NCBI GenBank assembly: GCA_002733215.1
Contig: NVUY01000005.1
Location: forward strand, 65,057 to 129,056
Length of the DNA stretch: 64,000 nt
Source of the DNA: Sulfurovum sp.
GTDB taxonomy: Bacteria > Campylobacterota > Campylobacteria > Campylobacterales > Sulfurovaceae
Reading direction: 5' to 3'
The translations under genes and the position numbers were made by a program. Below are positions 25,217 through 34,061 of this stretch, in pieces. Within the stretch, counting starts at the first letter, position 1, and each line of letters opens with the position of its first letter. The notes beneath the pieces are model-generated. The model was not told the DNA's origin. It worked only from the letters and a program-made list of their open reading frames with translations, and made no database searches.

Positions 25217-25789
25217 TTAATTTTTCGATAACACATCATCATCCCAGGTTGATGGATTATTTATAATATATGTGGCAATACGATCATAATCCACATCATC
25301 ACGGATAATATGTTCATAATAATTACGTTGCCAGATGCGTTTGTCAAATGGTGGTAATGTACCGTTTTTTACCATTTTTATGTATGCGTTGGTGGTCAAT
25401 GATTTATACACCCCAATAACATTTCCAACCGTAGGGGCACCCTTCATGGGTGCCCTTTTATCATGGATACCAACCGCACTCGCCACATCAAGGGCACCCA
25501 CGAGGGGTGCCCCTACATTATCAACGATTTCAATAATCCCATGAATATGATTTGGCATGATGATAAATTCATGTAACGCAATATTTGGAAAATCATTGAT
25601 AATTTCATACCACAATTTATTTACCATTTTCCCCGCAACACCCAAAACCATCATATCATCCACAATCTCACCAAACAAATGTAAACGATTTTGGGTACAA
25701 ATGGTAATGAAATAATACCCTGCCCTTGAATAATCATAATGTGGCAAACGCAATGAACAACGATTATGTAAGTCTCTTAATGCGGTCAT
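25217..25789 (-). CDS. Second RAYT / Y1 transposase with internal REP insertion
   Basis: 190-aa IS200-like transposase of the REP-associated type: YYFITICTQNRLHLFGEI, HUH motif IMPNHIHGIIEI and IWQRNYYEHIIRDDVDYDRIATYIINNP. Between the HUH motif and VIGVYKSL the protein carries a loop encoded by an inverted pair of REP-type palindromes (25431-25515), read in frame. The ATG overlaps the stop of the ORF6N gene (ATGA). It sits between two accessory modules and may have helped assemble the island. Confidence 0.87.
   Translation of the reverse strand: MTALRDLHNRCSLRLPHYDYSRAGYYFITICTQNRLHLFGEIVDDMMVLGVAGKMVNKLWYEIINDFPNIALHEFIIMPNHIHGIIEIVDNVGAPLVGALDVASAVGIHDKRAPMKGAPTVGNVIGVYKSLTTNAYIKMVKNGTLPPFDKRIWQRNYYEHIIRDDVDYDRIATYIINNPSTWDDDVLSKN
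25431..25515. repeat. REP-type inverted pair inside the RAYT reading frame
   Basis: GTAGGGGCACCC..GGGTGCCCTT (25431-25457) and its inverted copy (25490-25515, about 25 of 27 nt) form two hairpins inside the transposase coding sequence. The frame stays open and both copies encode a GAP tripeptide (GAPLVGA, KGAPTVG). Confidence 0.8.
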
Positions 25790-26298
25790 TTTAAAAACCC
25801 CATCACCTTCATATCTGCCACTTCAGAAGAAGCTATAAGTTCATCGAGTGCTTTTTTCAGTTCTTTGTACTGTTTGTCACTCTTTTTTTCGACTTCCATT
25901 ATTTTCTTTGCTAGAGCGTTGTAATGCCTGCTAAACTCTCGTAGTTTTGTGAATGTTCTTATGATGGCAATATTTACTTCAGTGGCTACATCACTTTTTA
26001 AAACAGTTGCCAACATATAGACACCTTGCTCAGTAAATGCATATGGATTTACTGAAGAGTGCTTTAACTTTTTAAACCGGTCACAATTTGTGACCAGTTC
26101 ATTTTTCTCATCATTATTTAACTGAAATAAGAAATCACTTGGAAATTTTTTTATATTTCTTTTTACTGCTTGATTTAGTACTTTTGTCTCCACTTTGTAA
26201 AGTTCTGCCAAGTCTCTATCTATTAGTATTTGTTTGTTTCTCATTGTAAATATACGGGAACTTATCTCACCCTGCACTACCAACTCATCCATTTGCAA
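25786..26298 (-). CDS. ORF6N-domain protein
   Basis: 170 aa. The N-terminal ORF6N domain (IFTMRNKQILIDRDLAELYKVETKVLNQAVKRNIKKFP) is followed by the conserved YAFTEQGVYMLATVLKSDVA and a C-terminal coiled coil. ORF6N is a DNA-binding domain of phage and mobile-island origin, and such genes often accompany type I R-M systems. Probably a regulator of this island; the target is unknown. Confidence 0.85.
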   Translation of the reverse strand: MQMDELVVQGEISSRIFTMRNKQILIDRDLAELYKVETKVLNQAVKRNIKKFPSDFLFQLNNDEKNELVTNCDRFKKLKHSSVNPYAFTEQGVYMLATVLKSDVATEVNIAIIRTFTKLREFSRHYNALAKKIMEVEKKSDKQYKELKKALDELIASSEVADMKVMGFLK

Positions 26299-26350
26299 AC
26301 TCCTCTTTGTCTTCTAAAATTATTGTATCTAAGAAAAACAATACTAGATA

Positions 26351-26375
26351 AAAATATGTCAAATTGACATATTTT
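26351..26375. terminator. Perfect palindrome with flanking T/A tracts
   Basis: AAAATATGTCAA-A-TTGACATATTTT, 12-bp perfect arms with T tracts on both strands. It lies between the coiled-coil genes and ORF6N and could be a terminator or an operator. Confidence 0.5.
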
Positions 26376-26433
26376 TTAAATGTGCAATTAAAATTGTGCC
26401 ATCACGAAGGGGAAGAAGAAACAGAACCTGATT

Positions 26434-27099
26434 TTAGAAAGATTCTTTTTCTACAATATCAGCATCTACCAGTTCATCATCATTCTCATGATCGGCTACA
26501 TCATTAGCCAACCCCATCTGTGGCAATTGATGTAGTTTTGTTGATGCATAATGTTCTTTTTCAAGTTCTAACTCTTTTACACTCTCTTTTAATATGTCTA
26601 TCTCCCGTCTTTTAGGTTCCAGTATTTCAAGACAGTTGATACGCTCGAGTTCATGCTTAAGTGTTGTGAGTTCCAGCTCTTCGATCTCATCTTGTACTTT
26701 GTGTAGTTCTTTTGTTTTGCCTGTGAGTAGTTTTGTATATCCTGCTTCATCTATCACATCTTTATATTCTGTGTTGAGTTCTTCTATAGAGTAGAGTTTT
26801 TGCATAAAGTTGTCTTGAAGGCCTTCTAACAGTCTAGTATCTATAGCCAACTCCTGTTCTGCTGCCAAGAGAGCCTTTTCTTCTTTTTGCTTGTCGTTTA
26901 CTGCTTTTTCTATGCTATTTAACAGTTTTTCTATCTCTACTTTGTACCTGCTTATCCCCTCTGCATAGGCAAGTGTACCTTGTCTATAATAGTTGTCTAT
27001 TTCGTTGATGATCGCTGGTATACTTGTATCCTGAGATACTGTGTGGACAAGTGCTTTTTGTATATTTTCGCTTATATCTTCTTTCTTATCTTTCATCAT
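26434..27099 (-). CDS. Coiled-coil protein, function unknown
   Basis: 221 aa, almost wholly charged helix: KVEIEKLLNSIEKAVNDKQKEEKALLAAEQEL and LHKVQDEIEELELTTLKHELERI are clear heptad-like segments. Acidic C-terminal tail (DHENDDELVDADIVEKESF). No enzyme motif. It begins at the very end of the upstream membrane-anchored coiled-coil gene, so the two products probably interact. Whether they belong to the R-M island or are chromosomal is open. Confidence 0.65.
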   Translation of the reverse strand: MMKDKKEDISENIQKALVHTVSQDTSIPAIINEIDNYYRQGTLAYAEGISRYKVEIEKLLNSIEKAVNDKQKEEKALLAAEQELAIDTRLLEGLQDNFMQKLYSIEELNTEYKDVIDEAGYTKLLTGKTKELHKVQDEIEELELTTLKHELERINCLEILEPKRREIDILKESVKELELEKEHYASTKLHQLPQMGLANDVADHENDDELVDADIVEKESF

Positions 27100-27100
27100 A

Positions 27101-27541
27101 TCAACCTAAATTTACACGTTTGCGCTGTTGATCTCTTTTATTTTTATACTCTTCTAATTTAGCTACTACCTGATTTTTAGTACCATCATTTATTTTCTCT
27201 TCCAAAGTAGTGATCGTGTGCTCGAATTCTAAAAATTTTTTTTCATTAGTATGATTTTTTTCTGTCTGCTTGTACTCATATTCTGCATGAGTCTGGCGTA
27301 AAAATTTTATTTTTTCTTCATATTCCAAAATAAGTGAGTTTTTATGCTTAAATGTTGTTCTCTGTTTAAAAAAGCTGTAAACTAAAACCAATAATACAAA
27401 GAAAACAACAAGACCTATAGGCAGCATGTATATTTTAGGCAAAGTGACTATATTTTCATTTTCTACAGAAGCTTCCAGTATACTTGACACTAATGGAAAC
27501 AAACTCATTTTCAAAGCCATTTTATTTCTTATATTTTTCAT
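27101..27541 (-). CDS. Membrane-anchored coiled-coil protein
   Basis: 146 aa. One transmembrane helix (IYMLPIGLVVFFVLLVLVYSFF, about residues 38-59) is followed by a charged coiled coil (LILEYEEKIKFLRQTHAEYEYKQ ... TTLEEKINDG). No recognised family. The stop overlaps the leader of the next coiled-coil gene, indicating one operon. Several ATGs exist near the N terminus, so the exact start is uncertain. Confidence 0.6.
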   Translation of the reverse strand: MKNIRNKMALKMSLFPLVSSILEASVENENIVTLPKIYMLPIGLVVFFVLLVLVYSFFKQRTTFKHKNSLILEYEEKIKFLRQTHAEYEYKQTEKNHTNEKKFLEFEHTITTLEEKINDGTKNQVVAKLEEYKNKRDQQRKRVNLG

Positions 27542-27654
27542 CTTATAATTGTATCAAAAGTTTTTGTGTATTTATATAATGAAAAAAAAGATTCCTGATG
27601 ATACATACCACAAACGAGGTTTCTTAAAGTATCATAAGGAGAGTTAAAAACACC

Positions 27655-28092
27655 CTACCCGACCAGCAAAGCGTTCTTTTTTGCTACATCACGCAGGTTT
27701 TGTAAAGTCTTTGTATCTAAAGATGTCTGTTTGATCTTGGAAACCATTGCGATCAACTGATCGTAAGAGTCAAAACGAACATTTTGTCTATGAAGTGCTG
27801 CCGTACTCAAATATTCTAACACTTCTTCCCTACTTACAATACTGCATACCTCTTCCAGATTTTGCATCATTGCCAATAACGTTTCATCTTCTTCTAAAAG
27901 ATTATTAGATATCTCTTCTGCTGTCTCTTCATCTATTCCTCTATGATGTAAAATGGAAGCAATACTCGCCGAGATCGTGTGGTTTGTGCTTTGTGTTTGA
28001 GTAGCACGTTTTACTGTTGTATTTGCGATGAGCGGGTTTAATGCCAACCCTGAGATGATCAAAGTAATACTGATAAAATGGTGTTTCTTCAT
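27655..28092 (-). CDS. Exported helical protein, unknown function
   Basis: About 145 aa with a signal peptide (MKKHHFISITLIISGLALNPLIAN) and a helical mature part (ISASIASILHHRGIDEETAEEISNNLL). No known domain. The start is the ATG at 28092, behind AAAGGATTTAAAA; the track start 24 nt upstream lacks a ribosome binding site. Probably periplasmic. Divergent from the acyl-AMP ligase. Confidence 0.6.
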   Translation of the reverse strand: MKKHHFISITLIISGLALNPLIANTTVKRATQTQSTNHTISASIASILHHRGIDEETAEEISNNLLEEDETLLAMMQNLEEVCSIVSREEVLEYLSTAALHRQNVRFDSYDQLIAMVSKIKQTSLDTKTLQNLRDVAKKNALLVG

Positions 28093-28222
28093 TTTTAAAT
28101 CCTTTGACCAAATCATAGGCTAATAAGGTTAACCATTTTTATGAAATTACTAAATCGCTAAAAAATATATACCCGAATCTAATTCGTAATTGGATATGAT
28201 TATTTTAATAGGAGAATGCAAT

Positions 28223-31057
28223 ATGCAAACTTTTCAACATAAAAACCGATCTGATAAAAAAACAGAAAAACTGCTACAGGTTGTCCATACTCTTGTCACA
28301 GAGGTGCATGCACAGCATTTTCCTGCAGAACGCATTACCCTTGACAGTAGCTTTGACAAAGATCTCGAACTAGACAGCCTCTCACGTGTTGAGCTGATCG
28401 CCCGGGTAGAAACAGCTTTTAATCTTGCACTGCCGGAACGTATCTATGTAGAAGCTGAGACACCACGGGATCTGCTGCGAACACTGCTTGGCACAGAAGT
28501 CTCTTATATGAGCCGGACGGCTTCAGAGATCTCTACGCCGGAAATGGGTGAAACCGTAGCTGCCGCCACCGAAGCGCAGACCCTGATGGAAGTGCTTAGA
28601 TGGCATGTGGCACGGCATCCGGACCGACCCCATATCCAGCTCTACCGGGACGATGGCAACGGTAAGGTCATCACCTACGCCGAACTCGAAGCCGGCGCTG
28701 AAAAAGTGGCAGCCGTTTTGCAGCAGCACAAGCTAAAAGCTGCTGAGCCCGTTGCGATCATGCTTCCCACCGGAGCAGATTACTTTTTCAGTTTTTTTGG
28801 TATTTTGATGGCCGGCGGCATACCGGTACCCATCTATCCCCCGGCACGACCCTCAAAGCTTGAAGATCACATGCGGCGGCATGCCGCCATACTGGACAAC
28901 TGCCGTGCAACTATACTGATCACCGTACCCGAGGCCAAACATGTCGCACAGCTTCTAAAGTCACTGGTTCCTAACCTTAAAGAGATCATATCGGTTTCCG
29001 AATTGAAAAAATCTTCAGCCGAAGCAATATTCCCGACTTTGCATGCCCTGGATACCGCATTCTTGCAATATACATCAGGCAGTACCGGAACCCCTAAAGG
29101 CGTGGTTCTGACACATGCCAACCTGCTTACAAATATCCGTGCTATGGGAGAGGTCGTCGATGCGGGATCTGAAGATGTCTTTGTCTCTTGGCTGCCTCTT
29201 TATCATGACATGGGCCTTATCGGTGCATGGCTGGGAAGCCTCTACTTTGCCTCACTTTTTGTGGTGATGTCGCCACTTGACTTTCTGTCCAAACCAGAAC
29301 GCTGGCTCTGGGCGATCCACCGCTACCGAGGTACACTCTCCGCATCACCTAACTTCGGATATGAATACAGTTTACACCGCCTGAAAAATAGTGATCTGTC
29401 AGGGCTCGATCTTAGCTCATGGCGTGCAGCATTCAACGGCGCGGAAGCAGTCAGTCCGGAGACACTGGAGCAGTTCAACAAACACTTTAAGGCATACGGA
29501 TTCGATGAAAAATCAATGATGCCGGTATACGGCTTGGCTGAATCTTCTGTCGGACTGGCATTTCCACCCATGAAACGCGGTGTACGCATCGACCGTATTG
29601 ACCGGGACACTTTTACCCGTTCCGGGAGAGCTGTACCTGTCAAAGAGGATGAGAGTAACGCTTTAAAGTTTGTCTCCAACGGACTCCCCATTCCGGGGCA
29701 TCAGATCAGGATCGCGGATCCTTCGGGGCAGGAACTGCCTGAGCGCCAGCAGGGACGGTTGGAGTTTTGCGGCCCCTCTTCCACCAGCGGCTACTATCGT
29801 GATGCCGAAAAAACACAACATCTTTTTAACGGAAAATGGCTTGACACAGGCGATCTGGCTTACATCGCCAAGGGCGAACTCTATTTGACCGGACGCATCA
29901 AAGACATCATTATCCGTGCAGGACGCAACATCTATCCTGATGAACTGGAAAAAGCAGTGGGAAATGTTCCGGGTATCCGTAAAGGCTGCGTTGCCGTATT
30001 TGGCAGCATGGATCAAAAAACACAAACTGAACAACTGATTGTTTTGGCAGAAACTCAAAGTGACGATCCTGATACATGCCATACAATATATAACAAGATC
30101 AATACACTATCAGTCGATCTAACAAGTATACCGCCTGATAAGATCGTGTTGGCAGCACCCGGCAGTGTTCTAAAGACCTCAAGCGGCAAGATCCGACGTG
30201 CTGCATGCCGTGAACTCTTTGAAAAAGACTTGATCGGGAAAGGAAGCAAAAGTGTACCTTTGCAGGTGATCCGTCTGGCGCTTGACGGCATCATCCCCCG
30301 ACTTCGCCGCACAAAACAGTACCTGGGTACCCTCTTCTTTGCTGCTTACTCTTGGACCATTCTTGCTCTGATCGCACCGATCGTCTGGATATCTGTGGCA
30401 CTACTGCCGAAGTTTTCTATGCGATGGGACGTAATGCGAAGATCTGCCCAAGTGCTTGCCTATGCAACCGGCACAGGAATTAAGATAAAAGGCATAGAGA
30501 ATCTCCCAACAGACGGGCGCGCCTGTGTCTTGGTGGCGAACCATGCCAGTTATCTGGATGGCTATGCTCTCTTGGCAGCATTGCCGGGGTATTTTCGTTT
30601 TGTTGCCAAGGCTGAACTCTCCCAAACCTTCATTACCCGCATACCACTCAAAAATATCCATACGGAATTTGTCGAACGTTTTGATATCTCTAAGAGTGTG
30701 CATGATGCGGAGCATCTCCAAACTGTGCTTGATGCGGGTCATACACTGCTCTTTTTCCCCGAAGGCAGTTTCAGCCGGGTTCCCGGTCTGATGTCCTTTC
30801 ACCTGGGTGCTTTCTCTGTGGCGGCACAAGCAGGTGTACCCGTCGTCCCTATTGCGATCAGAGGCACACGCTCCATATTGCGGGCTGAATCCTGGCTACC
30901 GTATCGTGGTGCCATCACGATCGAGATCGCTAAGCCTGTCGATCCGAAAAAGATCGCAGCCGGGACAGATAAAAAGCAATGGGACGTGGCGATAGAATTA
31001 CGCAATCAAAGCCGTGAACTAATCCAGAGGCATTGCGGTGAACCTGATCTTTCATAG
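28223..31057 (+). CDS. ACP / fatty-acyl-AMP ligase / PlsC acyltransferase fusion
   Basis: About 944 aa in three parts. Residues ~10-90 form an acyl-carrier domain with phosphopantetheine site ELDSLSRVEL; ~115-690 form an adenylate-forming domain (LQYTSGSTGTPKGVVLTHANL, TGRIKDIIIRAGRNIYPDELE); a hydrophobic stretch (WTILALIAPIVWISVALL) precedes a PlsC domain with VANHASYLDG and FFPEGSFSR. Together this suggests activation of a fatty acid, loading on ACP and transfer to a lipid acceptor at the membrane. The gene is clearly GC-richer than its neighbours, pointing to transfer. Start at 28223 behind AGGAG, not at the track's upstream ATG. Confidence 0.88.
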   Translation: MQTFQHKNRSDKKTEKLLQVVHTLVTEVHAQHFPAERITLDSSFDKDLELDSLSRVELIARVETAFNLALPERIYVEAETPRDLLRTLLGTEVSYMSRTASEISTPEMGETVAAATEAQTLMEVLRWHVARHPDRPHIQLYRDDGNGKVITYAELEAGAEKVAAVLQQHKLKAAEPVAIMLPTGADYFFSFFGILMAGGIPVPIYPPARPSKLEDHMRRHAAILDNCRATILITVPEAKHVAQLLKSLVPNLKEIISVSELKKSSAEAIFPTLHALDTAFLQYTSGSTGTPKGVVLTHANLLTNIRAMGEVVDAGSEDVFVSWLPLYHDMGLIGAWLGSLYFASLFVVMSPLDFLSKPERWLWAIHRYRGTLSASPNFGYEYSLHRLKNSDLSGLDLSSWRAAFNGAEAVSPETLEQFNKHFKAYGFDEKSMMPVYGLAESSVGLAFPPMKRGVRIDRIDRDTFTRSGRAVPVKEDESNALKFVSNGLPIPGHQIRIADPSGQELPERQQGRLEFCGPSSTSGYYRDAEKTQHLFNGKWLDTGDLAYIAKGELYLTGRIKDIIIRAGRNIYPDELEKAVGNVPGIRKGCVAVFGSMDQKTQTEQLIVLAETQSDDPDTCHTIYNKINTLSVDLTSIPPDKIVLAAPGSVLKTSSGKIRRAACRELFEKDLIGKGSKSVPLQVIRLALDGIIPRLRRTKQYLGTLFFAAYSWTILALIAPIVWISVALLPKFSMRWDVMRRSAQVLAYATGTGIKIKGIENLPTDGRACVLVANHASYLDGYALLAALPGYFRFVAKAELSQTFITRIPLKNIHTEFVERFDISKSVHDAEHLQTVLDAGHTLLFFPEGSFSRVPGLMSFHLGAFSVAAQAGVPVVPIAIRGTRSILRAESWLPYRGAITIEIAKPVDPKKIAAGTDKKQWDVAIELRNQSRELIQRHCGEPDLS

Positions 31058-31215
31058 AGATACCCATAATTTACTTAAACACTTCCCAAAACTCTTCAAA
31101 CTCAAAGGTTCCCGACATCAGCTACATATTTATCTCGCATGATGGGGTCCTTTTTTATGCGTAGTTTAACATAATGAGGTATCATTGTGTAGATAATTGA
31201 GAAAGGATCTCAGCA

Positions 31216-32241
31216 ATGAAACATAGATACATAGGAAAAACCGGGCTTCGCGTGTCACCCATCTGCATGGGGACGATGACCTTTGGGACACAGTGTGACA
31301 AAAAAGAAGCTTTTGCCATTATGGATAAAGCCTATGACCACGGGGTGAACTTCTATGATACAGCAGAACTCTACCCTGTCCCGCCCGATGGAAAACTTGC
31401 GGGTATCACCGAAGAGTGGGTGGGTGAATGGATGCAGACCAAAGAGCGTGATTCTATCATCCTGGCTACAAAAGTTGCGGGAGCTGCGAGTGGCTGGTTT
31501 GTACCTCCTATCCGTCATGGATTGACTGCCATCGACAGGTTTCACATCGAACGTGCGGTTGAAGGAAGTCTTAAAAAACTGAAAACAGACTACATCGACC
31601 TCTATCAAATGCACTGGCCCGATGCCATCGTTCCCATTGAAGAGTCACTTGAAGCGTTTGACAGACTTGTAAAAGCAGGAAAAGTGCGTTATATGGGAAC
31701 CTCAAATGACACGGCATATGGTACTTCCAAAGCACTTATGACTTCCCAATACAAAGGTTATGCACGTTTTGAGTCTATACAAAATAATTTTTCTCTGCTC
31801 AACCGAAGATTTTTAGATGAACTCTCCGCTCTTTGTCAAAATGAACAAGTCTCGCTTCTGCCCTACTCACCACTTGCCGGAGGTGTACTCTCAGGAAAAT
31901 ACAACCAGGGACTCAAACCGGAAGATGCCGAGGGAAGATTTGCAACCTATCTGAAATCACCCGACCAAAGACAGCGGCAGATGGCAGAACGTTTCATGAA
32001 TACCAAAACCCTTGCCTCCACACAAAAATACCTAAAAATAGCCGCTGATGCAGGCTTGCATCCTGTGACCCTGGCAACAGCATGGTCAAAACAGTTTGAT
32101 TTTGTGGCTTCCACCATCATAGGAGCAACGCATACAGATCAACTCGATGCTTCACTTGCCGCCATGAACCTTACACTCAGCAATGAAGTGCTCCAAGCTT
32201 GTGACAAAGTACATGAAGAGATCCTCTATCCTATGGGGTAA
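31216..32241 (+). CDS. Aldo/keto reductase
   Basis: 341 aa TIM-barrel NADPH-dependent reductase. GKTGLRVSPICMGTMTFG at the N terminus, catalytic Asp/Tyr in FYDTAELYP, Lys in ILATKVAG and His in LYQMHWPD; the phosphate-binding region is STIIGATHTDQLDASLAAM. It resembles the Tas/YajO-type group. The substrate is unknown. GAAAGGATCTCAGCA precedes the ATG. Single gene. Confidence 0.9.
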   Translation: MKHRYIGKTGLRVSPICMGTMTFGTQCDKKEAFAIMDKAYDHGVNFYDTAELYPVPPDGKLAGITEEWVGEWMQTKERDSIILATKVAGAASGWFVPPIRHGLTAIDRFHIERAVEGSLKKLKTDYIDLYQMHWPDAIVPIEESLEAFDRLVKAGKVRYMGTSNDTAYGTSKALMTSQYKGYARFESIQNNFSLLNRRFLDELSALCQNEQVSLLPYSPLAGGVLSGKYNQGLKPEDAEGRFATYLKSPDQRQRQMAERFMNTKTLASTQKYLKIAADAGLHPVTLATAWSKQFDFVASTIIGATHTDQLDASLAAMNLTLSNEVLQACDKVHEEILYPMG

Positions 32242-32367
32242 TAGCTTCAAAGTGACGTATTTATTCACTTTTTAATGAATTCTCCGTGTATCATTTGTAT
32301 TTAATACAATTAACGTGTACAATAAGTTACGGGTATATCTATATAGTTTTATTTAAGGGGTTAAAGA

Positions 32368-33510
32368 ATGTATTTACAAAGTCATACTATCATGCAAAAA
32401 TTGGACAACTGGCTAAAGATGCTGATCGAAGTAGAAGGTGCGGATCTGCACATTAAAAGCAACAGCAGCATACGTGCACGGGTTAAAGGTGATATTGTGC
32501 CCTTATCGAAGGAAATCATAGAAGCAGAAGTGATAGAGGAACTGGTCAAAGCATTAACAGGTGATGCTTATGCAGATTTTCAAAAGAGCAAAGAGTTTGA
32601 CGGTGCTTATCAACTTGATGAAAATAACCGTTTCCGTGTCAATATCTTTGTGCATCTAGGTGGTTATGCGATCGCCTTGCGTCTCATTCCTTCAACCATT
32701 AGAACAATTGAAGAGTTGAACCTCCCCAAAGCTTTGCATAAACTTGCCCATCTTCGACGTGGTCTGGTACTTATCACAGGTACTACGGGGAGCGGGAAGT
32801 CTACTACTCTGGCAGCTATTATAGAAGAAATCAATAAAACCTATAGTCACCATATCATTACCATTGAAGATCCTATAGAGTATGTACATAAAGATGATAA
32901 ATCCATCGTTGAACAACGTGAATTGGGAACACATACTCAAAGTTTTTCCAGGGCATTACGTGCCGCACTGCGTGAAGACCCCGATATTATCGTTGTCGGT
33001 GAGATACGTGACCTTGACACTGCCGAGAGTATTTTACAGGCAGTGAACACAGGTCATCTTGTTTTCTCAACCGTGCATACTTTAGATGCCCGTGAGACGA
33101 TCGACCGCATGATCGCTATTTTCCCTAGCAATGAACAAAACCGTGTGCGGGCAACCCTTGCATCTACTCTTGAAGCAGTGATCTCGCAGCGTTTGATCAA
33201 AGGAAAAGACGGCAATATGGTTCCTGCTGTCGAAATGATGTTCAAAAGCCCTCTTGTCCGAGAGCTTATCCGGACCAAACGTGATAATGAAATTTTAGAT
33301 GCCATTGAAAAAGAAGGTATCTCTTTTGACTCGATCACCTTTAACCGTGCACTCTTTGAACTCACTTTGGCGGACATGATCACAGAAGAGCAGGCCTATC
33401 AATTTGCCACCAGTCCTTCTGATCTTAAATTACTCTTTACTATGAGCCAAGACTATGAGAAAAAAGTGAAACAAAATAAAAGTGAAGATGATCTTTTCTT
33501 GAAAGCTTAG
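32368..33510 (+). CDS. Type IV pilus retraction ATPase, PilT/PilU family
   Basis: 380 aa. The N-terminal PAS-like half (MLIEVEGADLHIKSNSSIRARV) is followed by Walker A TGTTGSGKSTTLAAI, Asp-box ITIEDPIEYVHKD, Walker B DPDIIVVGEIRDLDTAESIL and His-box NTGHLVFSTVHT. The C terminus (SPSDLKLLFTMSQDYEKK) is closer to PilU than to classical PilT, which has an AIRNLIRE motif. It should power pilus retraction at the inner membrane, but no other pilus gene lies in the window. AAGGGG precedes the ATG. Confidence 0.88.
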   Translation: MYLQSHTIMQKLDNWLKMLIEVEGADLHIKSNSSIRARVKGDIVPLSKEIIEAEVIEELVKALTGDAYADFQKSKEFDGAYQLDENNRFRVNIFVHLGGYAIALRLIPSTIRTIEELNLPKALHKLAHLRRGLVLITGTTGSGKSTTLAAIIEEINKTYSHHIITIEDPIEYVHKDDKSIVEQRELGTHTQSFSRALRAALREDPDIIVVGEIRDLDTAESILQAVNTGHLVFSTVHTLDARETIDRMIAIFPSNEQNRVRATLASTLEAVISQRLIKGKDGNMVPAVEMMFKSPLVRELIRTKRDNEILDAIEKEGISFDSITFNRALFELTLADMITEEQAYQFATSPSDLKLLFTMSQDYEKKVKQNKSEDDLFLKA

Positions 33511-33511
33511 C

Positions 33512-33542
33512 ACGAAAAAAAGATAGGAACTGCGTTCCTATC
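33512..33542 (-). terminator. Rho-independent terminator of entericidin gene
   Basis: Perfect 9-bp stem GATAGGAAC-TGC-GTTCCTATC. The A tract on the left reads as a T tract on the minus strand, so it terminates the minus-strand transcript 12 nt past the entericidin stop. Confidence 0.8.
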
Positions 33543-33553
33543 CTGCCTAAGCA

Positions 33554-33697
33554 TTATGCTGTTGCGTTATGTACTGCTTTTTTTGAGGTATTCCAGGCTT
33601 TACCTGTGTCATGTTTGACACCACTCCATGTTTTTGAACACCCTGACATGAGCAAACTTAAACTCATCAATACAACGAACATACTTATTTTTTTCAT
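33554..33697 (-). CDS. Entericidin-family small lipoprotein
   Basis: 47 aa, missed by the ORF track. It has a lipoprotein signal with lipobox LLMSGC, then SKTWSGVKHDTGKAWNTSKKAVHNATA, the amphipathic tail typical of entericidin A/B lipoproteins (the bacteriolytic toxin/antidote family). AAAGGATTTTAAT lies before the ATG and a strong terminator follows the stop, so it is a complete monocistronic unit. With a single copy, toxin or antidote role cannot be decided. Confidence 0.82.
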   Translation of the reverse strand: MKKISMFVVLMSLSLLMSGCSKTWSGVKHDTGKAWNTSKKAVHNATA

Positions 33698-33735
33698 ATT
33701 AAAATCCTTTTGATATATAATGGGTACCTCTAATA

Positions 33736-34056
33736 TTACTCAGCCTCATCTTCACTTGATGCAAGGTCTTCTTTTACCGGTTTATCTACGACTTTTGCAA
33801 GTATTTCAACATAACATTCTGTAGCACCCGTTGCTTTTACCGCGTCCAATGCTTTGATAAGTGTTTCAAACTCTACTACTTCCGCACTCTCTGCTGTTGC
33901 ACCTACTTTACAGTCGAAATCCCAGTATGTCATTTTTGCATCTGCGAGTTTCTTTTTCTTTTCACGTTTGATATACTTTCGTATATCGTTCTTTACTGAT
34001 TCAAGTACACGGTCTTCATGTTTTTTTTCATCTGTTAGTTTAAATATTTTTTTCAT
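33736..34056 (-). CDS. DUF6172-type small protein
   Basis: 106 aa. MKKIFKLTDEKKHEDRVLESVKNDIRKYIKREKKKKL and the YWDFDCKVG segment match my memory of the DUF6172 family; function unknown. Highly basic N-terminal half and acidic tail (SSEDEAE). It lies 5 nt downstream of the DEAD-box helicase gene and uses a ribosome binding site inside that gene's end (GAAGGA), so it is co-expressed with an RNA helicase; an RNA-related role is a guess. Confidence 0.7.
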   Translation of the reverse strand: MKKIFKLTDEKKHEDRVLESVKNDIRKYIKREKKKKLADAKMTYWDFDCKVGATAESAEVVEFETLIKALDAVKATGATECYVEILAKVVDKPVKEDLASSEDEAE

Positions 34057-34061
34057 GTTTT

